Positions 52,058 to 62,200 of a DNA stretch of 64,000 nucleotides are shown here, in pieces. The position numbers were made by a program, and so were the translations under genes. Within the stretch, counting starts at the first letter, position 1. The number at the start of each line of letters is the position of its first letter. The DNA is from Lewinellaceae bacterium. GTDB taxonomy: Bacteria > Bacteroidota > Bacteroidia > Chitinophagales > Saprospiraceae. The notes beneath the pieces are model-generated. The model did no database searches. It was not told the origin of the DNA and was given only the letters and a program-made list of their open reading frames with translations. The DNA lies in NCBI GenBank assembly GCA_020636405.1, contig JACJXW010000007.1, positions 248,001 to 312,000 of the forward strand. The letters are read 5' to 3'.

Positions 52058-52932
52058 ATGAACAACGAACCTTATACCAATCTAACTTTGTTTAGGAAGT
52101 TCTACTTATCGTACCCACAATTCACATTATTTGCAAAGGATGTACCCGGAATAGACAGCGCGGCTGTAAATCTTCAGACAGTGTCTGAAGATTTGGAATG
52201 GAGTATCCCCCCAGAGAAATTATTGAACCACTTATCATTTTCGCACTTCATTGAACTCATCAAGGTGGAAAGCCCAATACAAAGGGCCTTTTACGAAATA
52301 GAGAGCATAAAAGGCAATTGGCCGGTGCGGCAACTCCAACGGCAGATTGGTAGTTCACTGTATGAACGTACCGGATTATCCCTCAACAAACAGGCTTTAT
52401 TGTCTCAGCTCAAAGAAGAAGCTTCATTACCCAAGCCTTCTGAAATCATTCGAGACCCCTATATTTTTGAGTTTTTGGGCTTGAAAATGAAAGAGGTGTT
52501 TCAGGAAAAGGACTTGGAAAAAGCTCTATTAGACCATCTACAAGAATTTCTTTTGGAACTGGGCACGGGATTTTGTTTTGAAGCCCGCCAAAAAAGCTTT
52601 TTGATTGATAACCGAAGGTATAGTGTGGATCTGTTGTTTTATCATCGCCTGTTAAAGTGCCATATACTAATTGACCTTAAACAGATGAATTCACACATGA
52701 AGATGCCGGGCAGATGAATTTCTACTTGAATTATTTCAGAGATAATGAAATGTACACAGGTGATAATCCACCAATTGGAATCATCCTCTGTTCATTGAAA
52801 CACGAGGCTGTGGTCAAGTATGCAACAGGAGGCCTAGACAACCAAATGTTCATTTCCAGGTATTTACTGCAATTGCCCAGTGAAGAAGTATTGAAGCAGT
52901 TTTTGTTAGACGAGAAAAAGCGTTTTGAGTGA
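52058..52932 (+). pseudogene. YhcG/DUF1016-type PD-(D/E)XK nuclease, truncated and frameshifted
   Basis: The first frame (to 52717) contains DPYIFEFLGLKMKEVFQEKDLE and FLIDNRRYSVDLLFYHRLLKCHILIDLK, the nuclease core of DUF1016. The continuation (DEFTHEDAGQMNFYLNYF and on to 52932) lies in another frame after one missing base near 52682 (an AAA run where AAAA is expected). The N-terminus starts inside the DUF1016_N domain (LTLFRKFYLSYPQF), about 100 residues short. Such nucleases accompany restriction systems and mobile elements. Confidence 0.82.
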
Positions 52933-53045
52933 AGAATATTTTCTCCGTGCACATTCCGTGCAAAAAAGTTCGAGTCCCCAATAAGTCCTTGAACCCCAGT
53001 TTTTTACATTTATGCGCACTGGTCCAAGTGAGACCACTTTTCACT

Positions 53046-53135
53046 TAAATCCTTGATAATCAAATTATTACGAATTTAAAATAAGACAATGTTCCTGAGG
53101 GGCTTATTTTTTTACCGTTGATTATCAAGGATTTA
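53046..53135. repeat. 18-bp inverted repeat with inner hairpin
   Basis: TAAATCCTTGATAATCAA (53046-53063) and its exact complement at 53118-53135; inside, AAATAAG and CTTATTT with a T-run form a second stem. May be a terminator or a small element end. Confidence 0.75.
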
Positions 53136-53140
53136 CTTTT

Positions 53141-53350
53141 TTACATGCCCGCCATTTTTACTACTTTTTCCGATTTCTGACTATTTCTAACTTTTTCTGC
53201 CTTTTGCGTCTTCATTTTTGAAGGGCCATAGCCTAAAGCATATTCCTCTGAAGTCCAGAGATTGCCAATACGGGAAACCAAGTGATTCCTTATGGCTATT
53301 TTTCGGCTGGCCTCACAGAAATAATCATTCAAAAACTTGCCGGTTTTCAT
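53141..53350 (-). CDS. Unrecognised small ORF
   Basis: 69 residues, basic, with a Lys-rich C-terminal half (KTQKAEKVRNSQKSEKVVK). The N-terminal part (FLNDYFCEASRKIAIRNH) could be a remnant of a larger gene. No family recognised; may not be expressed. Confidence 0.25.
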   Translation of the reverse strand: MKTGKFLNDYFCEASRKIAIRNHLVSRIGNLWTSEEYALGYGPSKMKTQKAEKVRNSQKSEKVVKMAGM

Positions 53351-53781
53351 ATTTTGCTTTTTCTTACAGTCAAGTTCTACCGAACACAGCGCTTATCTAA
53401 CCACAGGCAACACTAAGCAGATTATCATTTAGTTCCGCAAAAGAGTTCAAACCAAACCAACGTGGCAGGCGGCATTAGCCGCAAAAGAAGGGTATTGCTA
53501 TGCCCCGAAAAGGAGTGTAATGTCCGAAACCCGCAATAACCGGGAAATGTATTTTAGTGGCCTGCCAAGCGCAAGCCGCCTGGCAATCTATGGCATTTTT
53601 TCTGCCTGCTCGGCGTTGCAGAACCGGGTTTCGTAACTTTGGCTACGATCCTGAATCTACTTGGCCAGGCGAAAAATCCGCAAATACCTTATCCGTCATT
53701 AATACGTTAACAGGCCACTGGTTACAAGCCGGAAGCATACCCGACAATGAAGAAAATGTCTGTCCTATAAACAATTGGCCT

Positions 53782-56385
53782 ATGATCCATCGGCTCTTAC
53801 TCAAAGCGTTCTTTCTGACCGCCGCCTTGTCTCCCCATCTCCCTCTCTCCTTGTCCGCTCAAGGTTGGGAGGCCGTGCAGGCCGAAAAATTTGACGGCTC
53901 GGGCTTCTCCGCGGCCCTGCAAGGCGTAGCAGGCTTCCATGCCGTTGGTTTTGTGCGCAGCACTTATGGCAGCAACGGCTCGGCTACCGATACCTGCGCC
54001 CTGTTGCAACCCTATGCCGCCGGCAGCCTGATCGCCATGGAGGCGGCCCTGGAGCCGGGTTTTGAGTACCGGCTGAAGCTCAACGTAAAATCGTTCGGGC
54101 AGGGGCAGGCGGTGCGGTTTTCCCGCCACAGCGCCCCGAGCAGCGGCGGCGCGGCGATAGATTCGGATATTCCGGCCCCTTCCATCGGCGCCGATGATCC
54201 CGGCATGCCTGGGGTGGAGGTTACTTCCGTTGCGTTTACGGTGGACGCAAGCGGCGGCTACTGGGTGATTGCCCAGGCACTGGGGGACAGCCCCGGCGGC
54301 TGGGCCAGGTACGACGATATGGTGCTGGAGCGGCGGCCAGCGGAGGGCTGCCCGAGCGTGGCCGGGCCGGATGTGGAGATCTGCCAGGGCGACGTGGTGC
54401 AGGTTGGAACCGGTTGCCTGCCAGATCCACATCCTTTAGAAAATGTAGAATATTGTTATAGCTGGATACCTGCGGAGGGCTTGCAAGGCGCTTCAGAAGC
54501 AAGGCCTTTTGTCTTTCCCAACGCAACTACCGTTTATAGTGCGGGTTACCAATTCTCAGGGAGAACTGGTAGTGGAAGATCAGGTAGAGGTTTCCGTTTT
54601 ACCTGCTCCTGTTGTAGAAGGCCCCGAAACGCCTTATTCCATCTGTAAATCAGCCCTTCCGGGCCTGGCAGAAGGGGAACCCGCAGCCAGAGCGGGTAGT
54701 AATTGCCCCAATTCTTCGGCAACCCTGGATGCCGGCGCCGGTTTTCAATCCTACCTTTGGTCCACCGGTGAGACGGGCCAGGCCATTACGGTATCAGCAG
54801 AAGGGTATTACTATGTCACCGTCACCAATGAAAATGGCTGCGAGGGGTATGGCGCCTTTAATGTCATCGAGGAGTATTGTTCTGAGGTGGCGCTTTCTAC
54901 AGATGAGGAGGCACTTTGTCCCGGCGGGCAATTGACTATTTCCGCACCGCCGGGTTATGAGGCTTATCTATGGTCCACCGGCGAGGCGGGCGCCAGTATC
55001 GCAGTAGCACAGGAAGGGGTATATTCTTTGGAAGCCACGACACCCGATGGCTGCCTGGCGTATGGAGAGGTAGATATAGGAGTTTATAGTCTCGAAATCT
55101 TTGTGAAGGGGAAAGCTTCACTTTAGAGGCTGAAGGGGGGCAAATGCCTTATTCCTGGTCCGGGCCGCAGGGGGCCATTAATGTGGAGGGTTCAAGTATC
55201 ACGGTCAACAGCGCCGGGCTCTACTCCGTTACGGTGGCTAACGCGGCGGGATGTACGTTGAACCAATCGGTAACTATTGATGATTGTTGTGACCTGAGCA
55301 TATATTTTGATGAACGAAAATTTAGAAATGGGGATGTCATTACTTTTACTCCTGATAATGTAATGTTTGGGATTGTTTTTCTGGAGGTATGGGATATCCT
55401 TAACCTCCCAAATATAAATTATACCTGGGAAATTAATGGTAAAATTTATGCTGGAAACCGGATTGCACTGCGGCTGATCGACTTTTATGATCCGCCTCTA
55501 GTTCCACCTTTTGGCTCCGCTTCTGATATTATTCTTACGAGTCATGATGGCATCTGCCCCCAAAGTATAACGGTTTCAGTCAATGATTCGCAAATTGATG
55601 TGGCGGATTATTTGCCGCCGGAGAAAGTGCTTGTCAAAATTATTGACCGAACTGGAGATCCAAAAGTCAGCCAGGCAATGGATGGAATGTTAAACGAGGT
55701 TCGAAATATTTATGCTGGAAATGGTATTGGCTGGCTTGAGTTTGACTTTAGTTCTCAGAATGTATCTTTGGAGAGGATTACAGATAGAGTAATATATTTT
55801 GAAAAGACACTGCCAGAACTAGGAAATTCGGGGTATTATCGAACTTCTTATATAAAATTTTTCCAGTTTTATAATACTCCCGTCGCCAGGAAGGAGAAGG
55901 CTTTCATTATTGCTCATGAGTTATTACATCAGTTTTTAAATGAAACAGGGTTATTATTATTTTCTACGCCTCGTTTCTTTCAACCTGAAGTATTTGAATC
56001 TGATACTACATTTCATATTGATCAGGAAAATTCACATGTAACTCAGTTTGGGCTAAACCTCAATTCTGAAGCCAGACATATGTTAAGTTATCCACCTTCA
56101 AGCGATGAATACACGTTAGCTAAAAGAATTTTCCCTGTGCAAAAGCATTATGTTGAACGGCTCTTTCCATATTTTTATCTTACGGATACGGATTTAATAG
56201 GGCATCTCACACCTTCCTTACAGGTTCCGATTTCAATAAATTATCCTGATTATAACAAATGGAAGGTGTTATACAATCGTTTGTGGATAATATATAACAA
56301 GGAAGTCATACATGTTTTATCAAATGCAGTATCATCTTTTAATCTCGCCAATTTTGAGTTGAATAATCCATTTATCTTTGAATAA
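53782..56385 (+). pseudogene. Secreted multidomain protein with C-terminal metallopeptidase motif, split by two frameshifts
   Basis: Reads as one gene of about 868 codons in three frames. Start at ATG 53782 with a signal peptide (LLLKAFFLTAALSPHLPLSLSA). Then a carbohydrate-binding-like domain, and Ig-like units of the SprB type (FQSYLWSTGETGQAITVSAEG, YEAYLWSTGEAGASIAVAQEG, YSWSGPQGAINVEGS). The last part carries IIAHELLHQFLNE, a zinc HExxH motif. Frame changes lie near 54530 and near 55100 (VYSLEI to CEGESFTLEAEGG). Either a decayed gene or indel errors. Confidence 0.7.
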
Positions 56386-56405
56386 CCGATTTATTTTCAG
56401 AGTTT

Positions 56406-57305
56406 ATGAAAAAAAATAGTGAAGCAGGTAACCATTTTATTATCCTAGTAATATTAATCTTGTTTTCCTTTCTCCCTGGCTGTACGCCCAAAACTAAGGA
56501 AGGCGTACTACCGGAAAAATTGCTGGAAAGATTTATTATGGAAAAGTATGGGGTTAATCCCAACAAGCTGGGGGATACAGTAATGTACGCTTTTAATCAT
56601 CGGCTTTACCTGCCCGAGCTTAAACTCGAGATGATATTTCCGATAATTCCAGGTGGACACTCTGAGCCTTGTATCATCTTTTTCGACCAAAATAATATGC
56701 GTTTTTACCACAAGTGCAACAGCGGCGGATACATCTCTTCGGAAATGTTGCTGCACAACCGTGTAAAGCAATTCCTTCTTAAAAAAGCGCCTGAGCAAGA
56801 GTATTTGGCACTGCCAGATTCACTCTATTACAGGCAAAGAGGGGAACACCCGGTAAGTATACTTGAGAGTTACCTCAACGATGCCTTTGTAAACGAACCG
56901 ATTTCAGAATCCTTGTTTCTTGAGATACTGGATACATACTTCAAAGGATTGGCATACTCAAGGGTGAAATTAGAAGCAGAAGAATTTATTGCCCAGGCTA
57001 GTATAGCATTGCATGACCTCATACAAAAGAGCATTACAAAGGAATTTCCCTGTTCTCAGGAATGTATTAGGTACGTCGTATACGAACTCAACGGGCTTAG
57101 AGAGCCAACTGAAAGTGCATTTGGGACTTATAAAGCTATATATCAATCTAGAAATGCGGACGCTAAAATTGTTTCCATTAAACTGGACATTGGTAAACTC
57201 AGGAGCACAGGGCCTCCGTATTATAGTAATGCGGATAAATACTACTATACCCTGGAAGCCGATAGAATATTGTTAGCGCCTTTGCCTCCTTCGATATTAT
57301 GGTAA
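56406..57305 (+). CDS. Lipoprotein of unknown function
   Basis: 299 residues; signal with lipobox FLPGCTPK. Mixed alpha/beta composition, no recognised motif. Lies 20 bases after the split metallopeptidase gene on the same strand, and its stop overlaps the start of the next lipoprotein ORF, suggesting one operon of secreted proteins. Confidence 0.7.
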   Translation: MKKNSEAGNHFIILVILILFSFLPGCTPKTKEGVLPEKLLERFIMEKYGVNPNKLGDTVMYAFNHRLYLPELKLEMIFPIIPGGHSEPCIIFFDQNNMRFYHKCNSGGYISSEMLLHNRVKQFLLKKAPEQEYLALPDSLYYRQRGEHPVSILESYLNDAFVNEPISESLFLEILDTYFKGLAYSRVKLEAEEFIAQASIALHDLIQKSITKEFPCSQECIRYVVYELNGLREPTESAFGTYKAIYQSRNADAKIVSIKLDIGKLRSTGPPYYSNADKYYYTLEADRILLAPLPPSILW

Positions 57306-57686
57306 GCCACGAAATTTTTCATAACCGCTGCTCATTTTTGCTTCTGATAATGCTCACCCTAGGTTGCAACCCGGCTCAGCCAGATAATGTAATGTTTGAC
57401 GCTGACAGGATGTTAATGGAGTACTTGAGAGCAGATTTGCCAATAGGCAGATATATCATAGAATAATGTGAGTTTAGGGTATGTCGACACTCTTTCTAGT
57501 TTCGATTTAAGAATTATCCGCCCTAACCTCGCCGTAGAACTTGGATATAGTGGGTTACCTTGCCTAATAATTCAGGATTTAGAAAATGGCAAATGTTACA
57601 GCACCTTTGCCTCTCAAAACCCTCAAGGCAAGGTTAACCAACTCAACATCAGCAATCAACCATTCAATGTTTGGACGCCTTTTTAA
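57299..57686 (+). pseudogene. Small lipoprotein, frame broken once
   Basis: ATG 57299 overlaps the upstream stop; 55 residues with lipobox LTLGCNPA end at 57466. The following frame (from 57468, SLGYVDTLSSFDLRI to 57686) probably continues the same protein after a one-base shift, giving about 125 residues. No family recognised. Confidence 0.5.
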
Positions 57687-57701
57687 TCCAAAATTACTAT
57701 T

Positions 57702-58304
57702 ATGAGTACACGACTTGTTCTTTCAATCATTTTTTCTTATTCATTTTTGATTTTCCCTTTTAAAGGGAACGTGATTTATGGCCAATCCAAGATAGATTCG
57801 ATTGTATCAGAAGTTGAGGCTCTAAATGTATACTATAAACAACGCTTGTCTGAACTTTATCACGAGATGCTTATTGCCAGTTCTGATCAAGAAGTCCCCG
57901 GTGCTGAACGATATAAATCTAGATTATTGTATTATCTCTTTCCCATAGAAGAGAATATAAATCGTTTATTGGATAGTATAGATACCAAAGAGGGGTCTCT
58001 TAATAATGACTTCAATGAGGAGTACCCATACTGGGCAAACTTCGGGAAAATGATGTATGAAAATAATTATAGGCACCCTGCACTCATGAGCCAAGTACTA
58101 GCCCGTTTGGAAAAGCCACAGAATAAAGAGAGGCTGTTTTTGTTTAGCCTGTACTTTCAAGGCTTCTTTTCTTGGATAGGAGGAGGTTCAATGAATGAGA
58201 AGGAAAAAGCCGCCTGCCTTCGCATCATGGCCAACTCCATCCGCGGCGTCTCCCAGCGCAAGGAAAATTTGCTCCGAATTGCGGATATTCTGGAAAACAA
58301 ATGA
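57702..58304 (+). CDS. Secreted protein of unknown function
   Basis: 200 residues; N-terminal signal (LVLSIIFSYSFLIFPFKGNVIYG). Helical mature part, no motif recognised. 15 bases after the broken lipoprotein gene; likely the same operon. AT-rich at the start, with GC-richer codons in the last 30 residues (AACLRIMANSIRGVSQRKENL), which could mark a recombination junction. Confidence 0.6.
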   Translation: MSTRLVLSIIFSYSFLIFPFKGNVIYGQSKIDSIVSEVEALNVYYKQRLSELYHEMLIASSDQEVPGAERYKSRLLYYLFPIEENINRLLDSIDTKEGSLNNDFNEEYPYWANFGKMMYENNYRHPALMSQVLARLEKPQNKERLFLFSLYFQGFFSWIGGGSMNEKEKAACLRIMANSIRGVSQRKENLLRIADILENK

Positions 58305-58348
58305 ACAGCCTGGAAACAGAATAATTGACCACAATCAACAGCTGCATC

Positions 58349-58576
58349 ATGAAACACCTCCTCACCCCCGCGCTCCTCCTGCTGTCCCTCCTCTCCGCCC
58401 ATGCCGCCATAGAGGTCACCCCTCTGGTGGAATGCCTCTGCGAAAGCGGTGGCTCACCGCAGCAGGCTTTCCTGGCCAACCAGACAAAAAATTTCAGCGG
58501 GATCATTCACAATTATTCGGATAAAAGAAAGGGGTTTATTCTTTGGAGAGATATGCTTGAGGAGAAATTGTTTTAA
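58349..58576 (+). CDS. Short secreted ORF, probably a truncated gene
   Basis: 75 residues from ATG 58349: signal peptide MKHLLTPALLLLSLLSAHA, then VTPLVECLCESGGSPQQAF. The C-terminal 20 residues change composition and run out at a stop, so this may be the 5' piece of a larger secreted protein. Confidence 0.45.
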   Translation: MKHLLTPALLLLSLLSAHAAIEVTPLVECLCESGGSPQQAFLANQTKNFSGIIHNYSDKRKGFILWRDMLEEKLF

Positions 58577-58582
58577 TGGTAA

Positions 58583-58837
58583 CTACCATTCATCCTCATC
58601 GATTTTTCTTGACTCTGCCACTGCGCTATCCCATACCTTGGCTTCTTCTTCATCCATGATCCCGGCGAGGCTTAGAATGGCTGGGCCTTCATGAGTTTCC
58701 TTGGATGGTGGGGCAGCCTTAGGCTCAAATCCCTCTTCCCGGATATTTCTCAAAATCTCTTCCACAATCTTCAACCGTTCGGATAGGCTTAAACTTTTGA
58801 TGAGGTTGATGATATCGTTGCTTGTATTTGAAACCAT
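58583..58837 (-). CDS. Antitoxin-like protein without visible toxin
   Basis: 84 residues; IINLIKSLSLSERLKIVEEILRNIREE resembles the dimerising segment of Bacteroidota type II antitoxins and a Pro-containing acidic tail follows. No PIN, RelE or other toxin gene is adjacent on this strand; the next gene upstream is another antitoxin-type protein. Confidence 0.55.
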   Translation of the reverse strand: MVSNTSNDIINLIKSLSLSERLKIVEEILRNIREEGFEPKAAPPSKETHEGPAILSLAGIMDEEEAKVWDSAVAESRKIDEDEW

Positions 58838-58897
58838 TGCTTTAACAATTTATACGTTTCCCAAAATAAGACAAAAACCGCAGATTGTGTTTATCAA

Positions 58898-59143
58898 TCA
58901 AATCCTTCCTAACTGTGAAAGCGTTTTCAGGTCTTCCTCAAAGTCTTCCTTACTGTAGTGCATGGGAATTTTCCTTTCACCCAGTATCTGCTGAAACTTC
59001 AGTTGGTCTACCTCCGCCATTTTGCTGGCCTGTTCCAGAGTTAGGATCTCCCGGGCATACAGGGCTACCGCGACTTCAAGCTTCACTTCTTCTCTGGTGA
59101 TGGAAAGCTTTTCTAGGATCTGGTCAGATATTTCGATGGTCAT
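58898..59143 (-). CDS. UPF0175-family protein, probable antitoxin
   Basis: 81 residues with the family pattern: VKLEVAVALYAREILTLEQASKMAEVDQLKFQQILGERKIPMHY and an acidic end. UPF0175 proteins are HTH-like antitoxins usually coupled to PIN-domain toxins. Here the downstream partner on the same strand is the 84-residue antitoxin-like gene, not a toxin. Confidence 0.82.
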   Translation of the reverse strand: MTIEISDQILEKLSITREEVKLEVAVALYAREILTLEQASKMAEVDQLKFQQILGERKIPMHYSKEDFEEDLKTLSQLGRI

Positions 59144-59728
59144 AGCTTATCCTTTTCAAGTTTACATGTTATGAAAACGATGGCTGCTCTGGATTGGTTC
59201 CTGTTGCGCCTAAACATGCTCTTACCTACAATAATAAGGAATTCGATTTTTCAGCCAGGAATATCAAACTCACCCCAACAGCACCTTCGCCAACTTCATC
59301 GCGAACGGCGCCTCGGAAAAACACGCCCTGCTTCCCTAACTGTCCGACTTCTTGCTCAGTAAGCATTGCGAAGTACCTACCGCGCCCTTCGATACCGGCC
59401 TTCCGCTTCCTCCTGAAAACAAAATAATGAAAAGGCCGACATCGTAATCCAACTTGGCCTTGGCATCATCCGCATCCCAGCATAAATGGATAAGCGTGGC
59501 TCCAAGGGGCGCCCGAGTATTACAAAAAGAACAATAACTAAGATATTTGGAACAATAGAAAAGGTACGCCTCCTCTTCCCTGGATAACTTTACTTCTTTC
59601 ATCCCGGCAGCCTTGCCGCTTCTGGCCTTTCCTGATTTCGGAGGTGATGCGTTCAGCGCCCCGCCGAAGGGCGGTCCGGCCATTAAGCAAAGCAGCGCCG
59701 GGCCCGGACACCTAAAACTCATATTTTA
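59144..59728. other. Region without a confident gene
   Basis: Open frames on both strands are short and lack family signals. A minus frame at 59336-59722 contains EEEAYLFYCSKYLSYCSFCN, and a plus stretch near 59215-59340 reads partly like degraded coding (YNNKEFDFSARNIKL). Both may be remnants. Confidence 0.4.
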
Positions 59729-60556
59729 ATGCTTTACCAGGAATTCGCCCCCGCTCCTGCCCTGCGGCCTTTCATCCGTCGGTACGGCATTTTAGAAGTA
59801 CCGGAAGTGTTACCCCAGCTGATCCGGGAAAGAGTGATGCCCATGCCCGGCCAGTGCTGGGTATTCCCGTACTCCTGCCGGCGCCCTCTGTACATTGACG
59901 ATGGCGTCAAAAGGAAGGAACTGCCCGCAGCTTTCTCAATGGTTCAATCCGGACAGAGCTATCATTGGACCCACAACGGGGGCTTCTGCCTGTTTTTCGT
60001 GTTGTTTAAGCCCGGCCGCATTAACCCTTTCGTCTATACCCCACAGGAGTCAGGCCACAAAAAACCAGGCCCGGCCAAAGCGCATGGCCTGCACCGGCAG
60101 ATCCTGCAGGCCGGCTCCGTTCAGGAACGGATATCGGCAGCGGATATCTTCTTTAAAAGCTTTCTTCCGGAAAGCTTTACCCAAATGGGATTCGTCCAGG
60201 AAGCCCTGCACCAGATACACCTCGACCCAAGGGTGAAACTCGTTGACCTGAGCAAATTACTGCTGGTCTCCCCCCGCCACCTGCGCCGTACGTTCAAAGA
60301 AAAGATGGGCTTGTCGCTGAAACACTACCAGCAGATCATCCGCATCTCCCGGTCGATGCACCAGCTGAACGAAGGGCTGTTCGAAAAGATCTCCGATGTG
60401 GCATTCCGCTGGGGCTACTACGACCAGAACCACTTCAACCGGGCGTTTAAGGGGTTTACCGGGCTGACGCCGGGAAGGTACCTGGCGGGGGATTATCCGG
60501 TGACTTCTTTGTGGTATTGGAGGGAGGGGGTGGAAATGGGCGCAATAAAAAAATAA
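59729..60556 (+). CDS. AraC-family transcriptional regulator
   Basis: 275 residues. N-terminal effector domain of the DUF6597 kind (PFIRRYGILEVPE, PGQCWVFPYS), C-terminal double HTH: VKLVDLSKLLLVSPRHLRRTFKEKMGLSLKHY and KISDVAFRWGYYDQNHFNRAFKGFTGLTPGRY. The start at 59729 fits. Target genes unknown. Confidence 0.9.
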   Translation: MLYQEFAPAPALRPFIRRYGILEVPEVLPQLIRERVMPMPGQCWVFPYSCRRPLYIDDGVKRKELPAAFSMVQSGQSYHWTHNGGFCLFFVLFKPGRINPFVYTPQESGHKKPGPAKAHGLHRQILQAGSVQERISAADIFFKSFLPESFTQMGFVQEALHQIHLDPRVKLVDLSKLLLVSPRHLRRTFKEKMGLSLKHYQQIIRISRSMHQLNEGLFEKISDVAFRWGYYDQNHFNRAFKGFTGLTPGRYLAGDYPVTSLWYWREGVEMGAIKK

Positions 60557-60593
60557 AAACCAATGAATCTTTCACCACCTTAAATTTTTAATC

Positions 60594-61592
60594 ATGATTG
60601 TAGACATTTTTTTTCGGGAATTAATTTGTGATAGGATTACACCAGAATCAGGCATTGGAAGTATGCGTGATGAGGTTTACATTGAAGTATATGGTTCTAC
60701 CCCAAGTGGAAACATATCAGCACGATTACCACGAAGCCGTTACAGAGAAGATTATTATACATTTTACAATAATCAAGTTAGTAAATCCAGCAATCAAAAG
60801 TCATGGGTAAATCAAGATGGGGCACTAATGGGTGAACCATGGATTTGGAGTGGAAATTTAAACAATCATCAAAAGGCTGACCTTTTTGTGGTTATTGGAG
60901 AACAGGACAACAAAGAATTGGCATCTGCCACAAACGCATTGAAATCAGCAATTGAACAAGCTAACCGTGATGTAGGCAATAATCCCTTAGCAAAAGCTGC
61001 GGTTGCTGGAGCACAACAGTTTGTTGGTAGATTAGATGCTGACCCAAGAGATGACATTATTGGAGCATTTCACATTCATTTAAAAAATGAAAATGGGAAA
61101 ATAAGAGTGGTTTGGCTTCCATTAAAAAAATTGGATTTTAGAAATGTGCAAGGTCAAACAACTTTAAGAAATACAAACGACCATTATGCAACTGCACTTG
61201 CTCAAAGTGGCAATATTGTTCAATCTTTCACTTTTAACGGTGCGCCAGGAGGAAGATATCGTGGGATAGTCCAAGTAAAAATTAGAAACCAAGGACAACC
61301 TCGCAAAGCTCATAAATATTTAATTACGGAATTCGATGCTTGCAGTCCAAGAAACCAACTAAGTATTTATAATCTTGATTTTAGAACAATCAGATTGAAG
61401 TTGGTTGGAAGAGTAGGACGTGGTGGAGTTAAAGCATTTGATGTTTCTCATTCTAACTGGTATTGGAAGTGTGGAAATAGTGGTTTGGAAATTACAAGAG
61501 GTGCTAACTCTGCAATTAGACATGTAAGAGTACATAGGCATAATTCCACAGGACAAATAAGATGGTATTGTTTCAATGATGAAAATTGGTAA
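60594..61592 (+). CDS. Unrecognised 332-residue protein, low GC
   Basis: The N-terminal stretch (VDIFFRELICDRITPESGIGSMRDEVYIEVYGSTPSG) looks like a beta-sandwich start common in Bacteroidota secreted or effector-like proteins; the middle contains a helical segment with DADPRDDIIGAFHIHL; the end is rich in Arg/His/Trp. No signal peptide or lipobox. Base composition is much more AT-rich than the neighbouring AraC gene, suggesting acquisition. An attC-like hairpin follows 29 bases after the stop. Confidence 0.55.
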   Translation: MIVDIFFRELICDRITPESGIGSMRDEVYIEVYGSTPSGNISARLPRSRYREDYYTFYNNQVSKSSNQKSWVNQDGALMGEPWIWSGNLNNHQKADLFVVIGEQDNKELASATNALKSAIEQANRDVGNNPLAKAAVAGAQQFVGRLDADPRDDIIGAFHIHLKNENGKIRVVWLPLKKLDFRNVQGQTTLRNTNDHYATALAQSGNIVQSFTFNGAPGGRYRGIVQVKIRNQGQPRKAHKYLITEFDACSPRNQLSIYNLDFRTIRLKLVGRVGRGGVKAFDVSHSNWYWKCGNSGLEITRGANSAIRHVRVHRHNSTGQIRWYCFNDENW

Positions 61593-61620
61593 TATTTAAA
61601 AAAATATCAATTCAATCCTG

Positions 61621-61679
61621 CGCCCAATAATAAAGGCTGAAATGTCTGGTACAACTGACATTTTCAGCCTTTGTTGAAC
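61621..61679 (+). other. attC-like hairpin or terminator
   Basis: AAAGGCTGAAATGTC pairs with GACATTTTCAGCCTTT, one of the best stems in the window. It is flanked by GCCCAAT (one base off GCCCAAC) and GTTGAAC (61673-61679). The flank GTTGAACGAAGC is identical to the ends of the IS91-bearing unit at 11473 and 13860. 59 bases, near the minimum size of known attC sites. A plain terminator is the alternative. Confidence 0.5.
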
Positions 61680-61920
61680 GAAGCGGAGCCAAGAGTAAGT
61701 AGCGTCCCGTCCTTATGGGGTTGCAATTTTAGATTAGGTACCTGCCAGCCCCAACGTCGGGGCGAGTAGTAAAGAGAGAGCGCTGAAAAAATTCTTTGAA
61801 TACAGATAAATCCGGGAGATACGAGGGCAAAAGCCGTTTTTGAGGCCTAAATTCCTGCGACTGGAAATGGCAAACCCAGGGCAGAGGCGTGCTGCCAAAT
61901 GGGGTCAGTCATAGATGTAT

Positions 61921-61960
61921 ATTCCGGTGAAATTCACCCACCCATTCCGGTGCAAATTCA
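61921..61960. mobile_element. IS21-like end remnant
   Basis: Two direct copies of ATTCCGGTG(A/C)AAATTCA (61921-61936 and 61944-61960), the type of repeated transposase-binding motif seen at IS21-family ends. No istA/istB genes are present, so only an end remains. The reading frame of the next gene runs into it. Confidence 0.45.
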
Positions 61961-62200
61961 GCCAGCACACGGATGGCGACAAATAGCAGGAACACCCAGC
62001 GGGCAGTGAGCTTCCGGGGCGGCTTACCCTTTTTGGAGAAGGCTACATATCTGTTTTTCAAATTCAGAAAGATCCCTCTGATTACGGTCAGCTTATCAGA
62101 AGCCCTTATTGAAAAAAACCTTCTTGCTTGTCCGTTTTTTACTATTCTTCTAGTTCCTTATTCCTTAGATTTAGCTCTGTTTCTCTTTAATACTTTTCTT

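Noticed and set aside
61680..61970. Group II intron or rRNA fragment
   Set aside because: No reverse transcriptase or domain V-like structure and no rRNA signature; IS21-type end motifs explain part of it.
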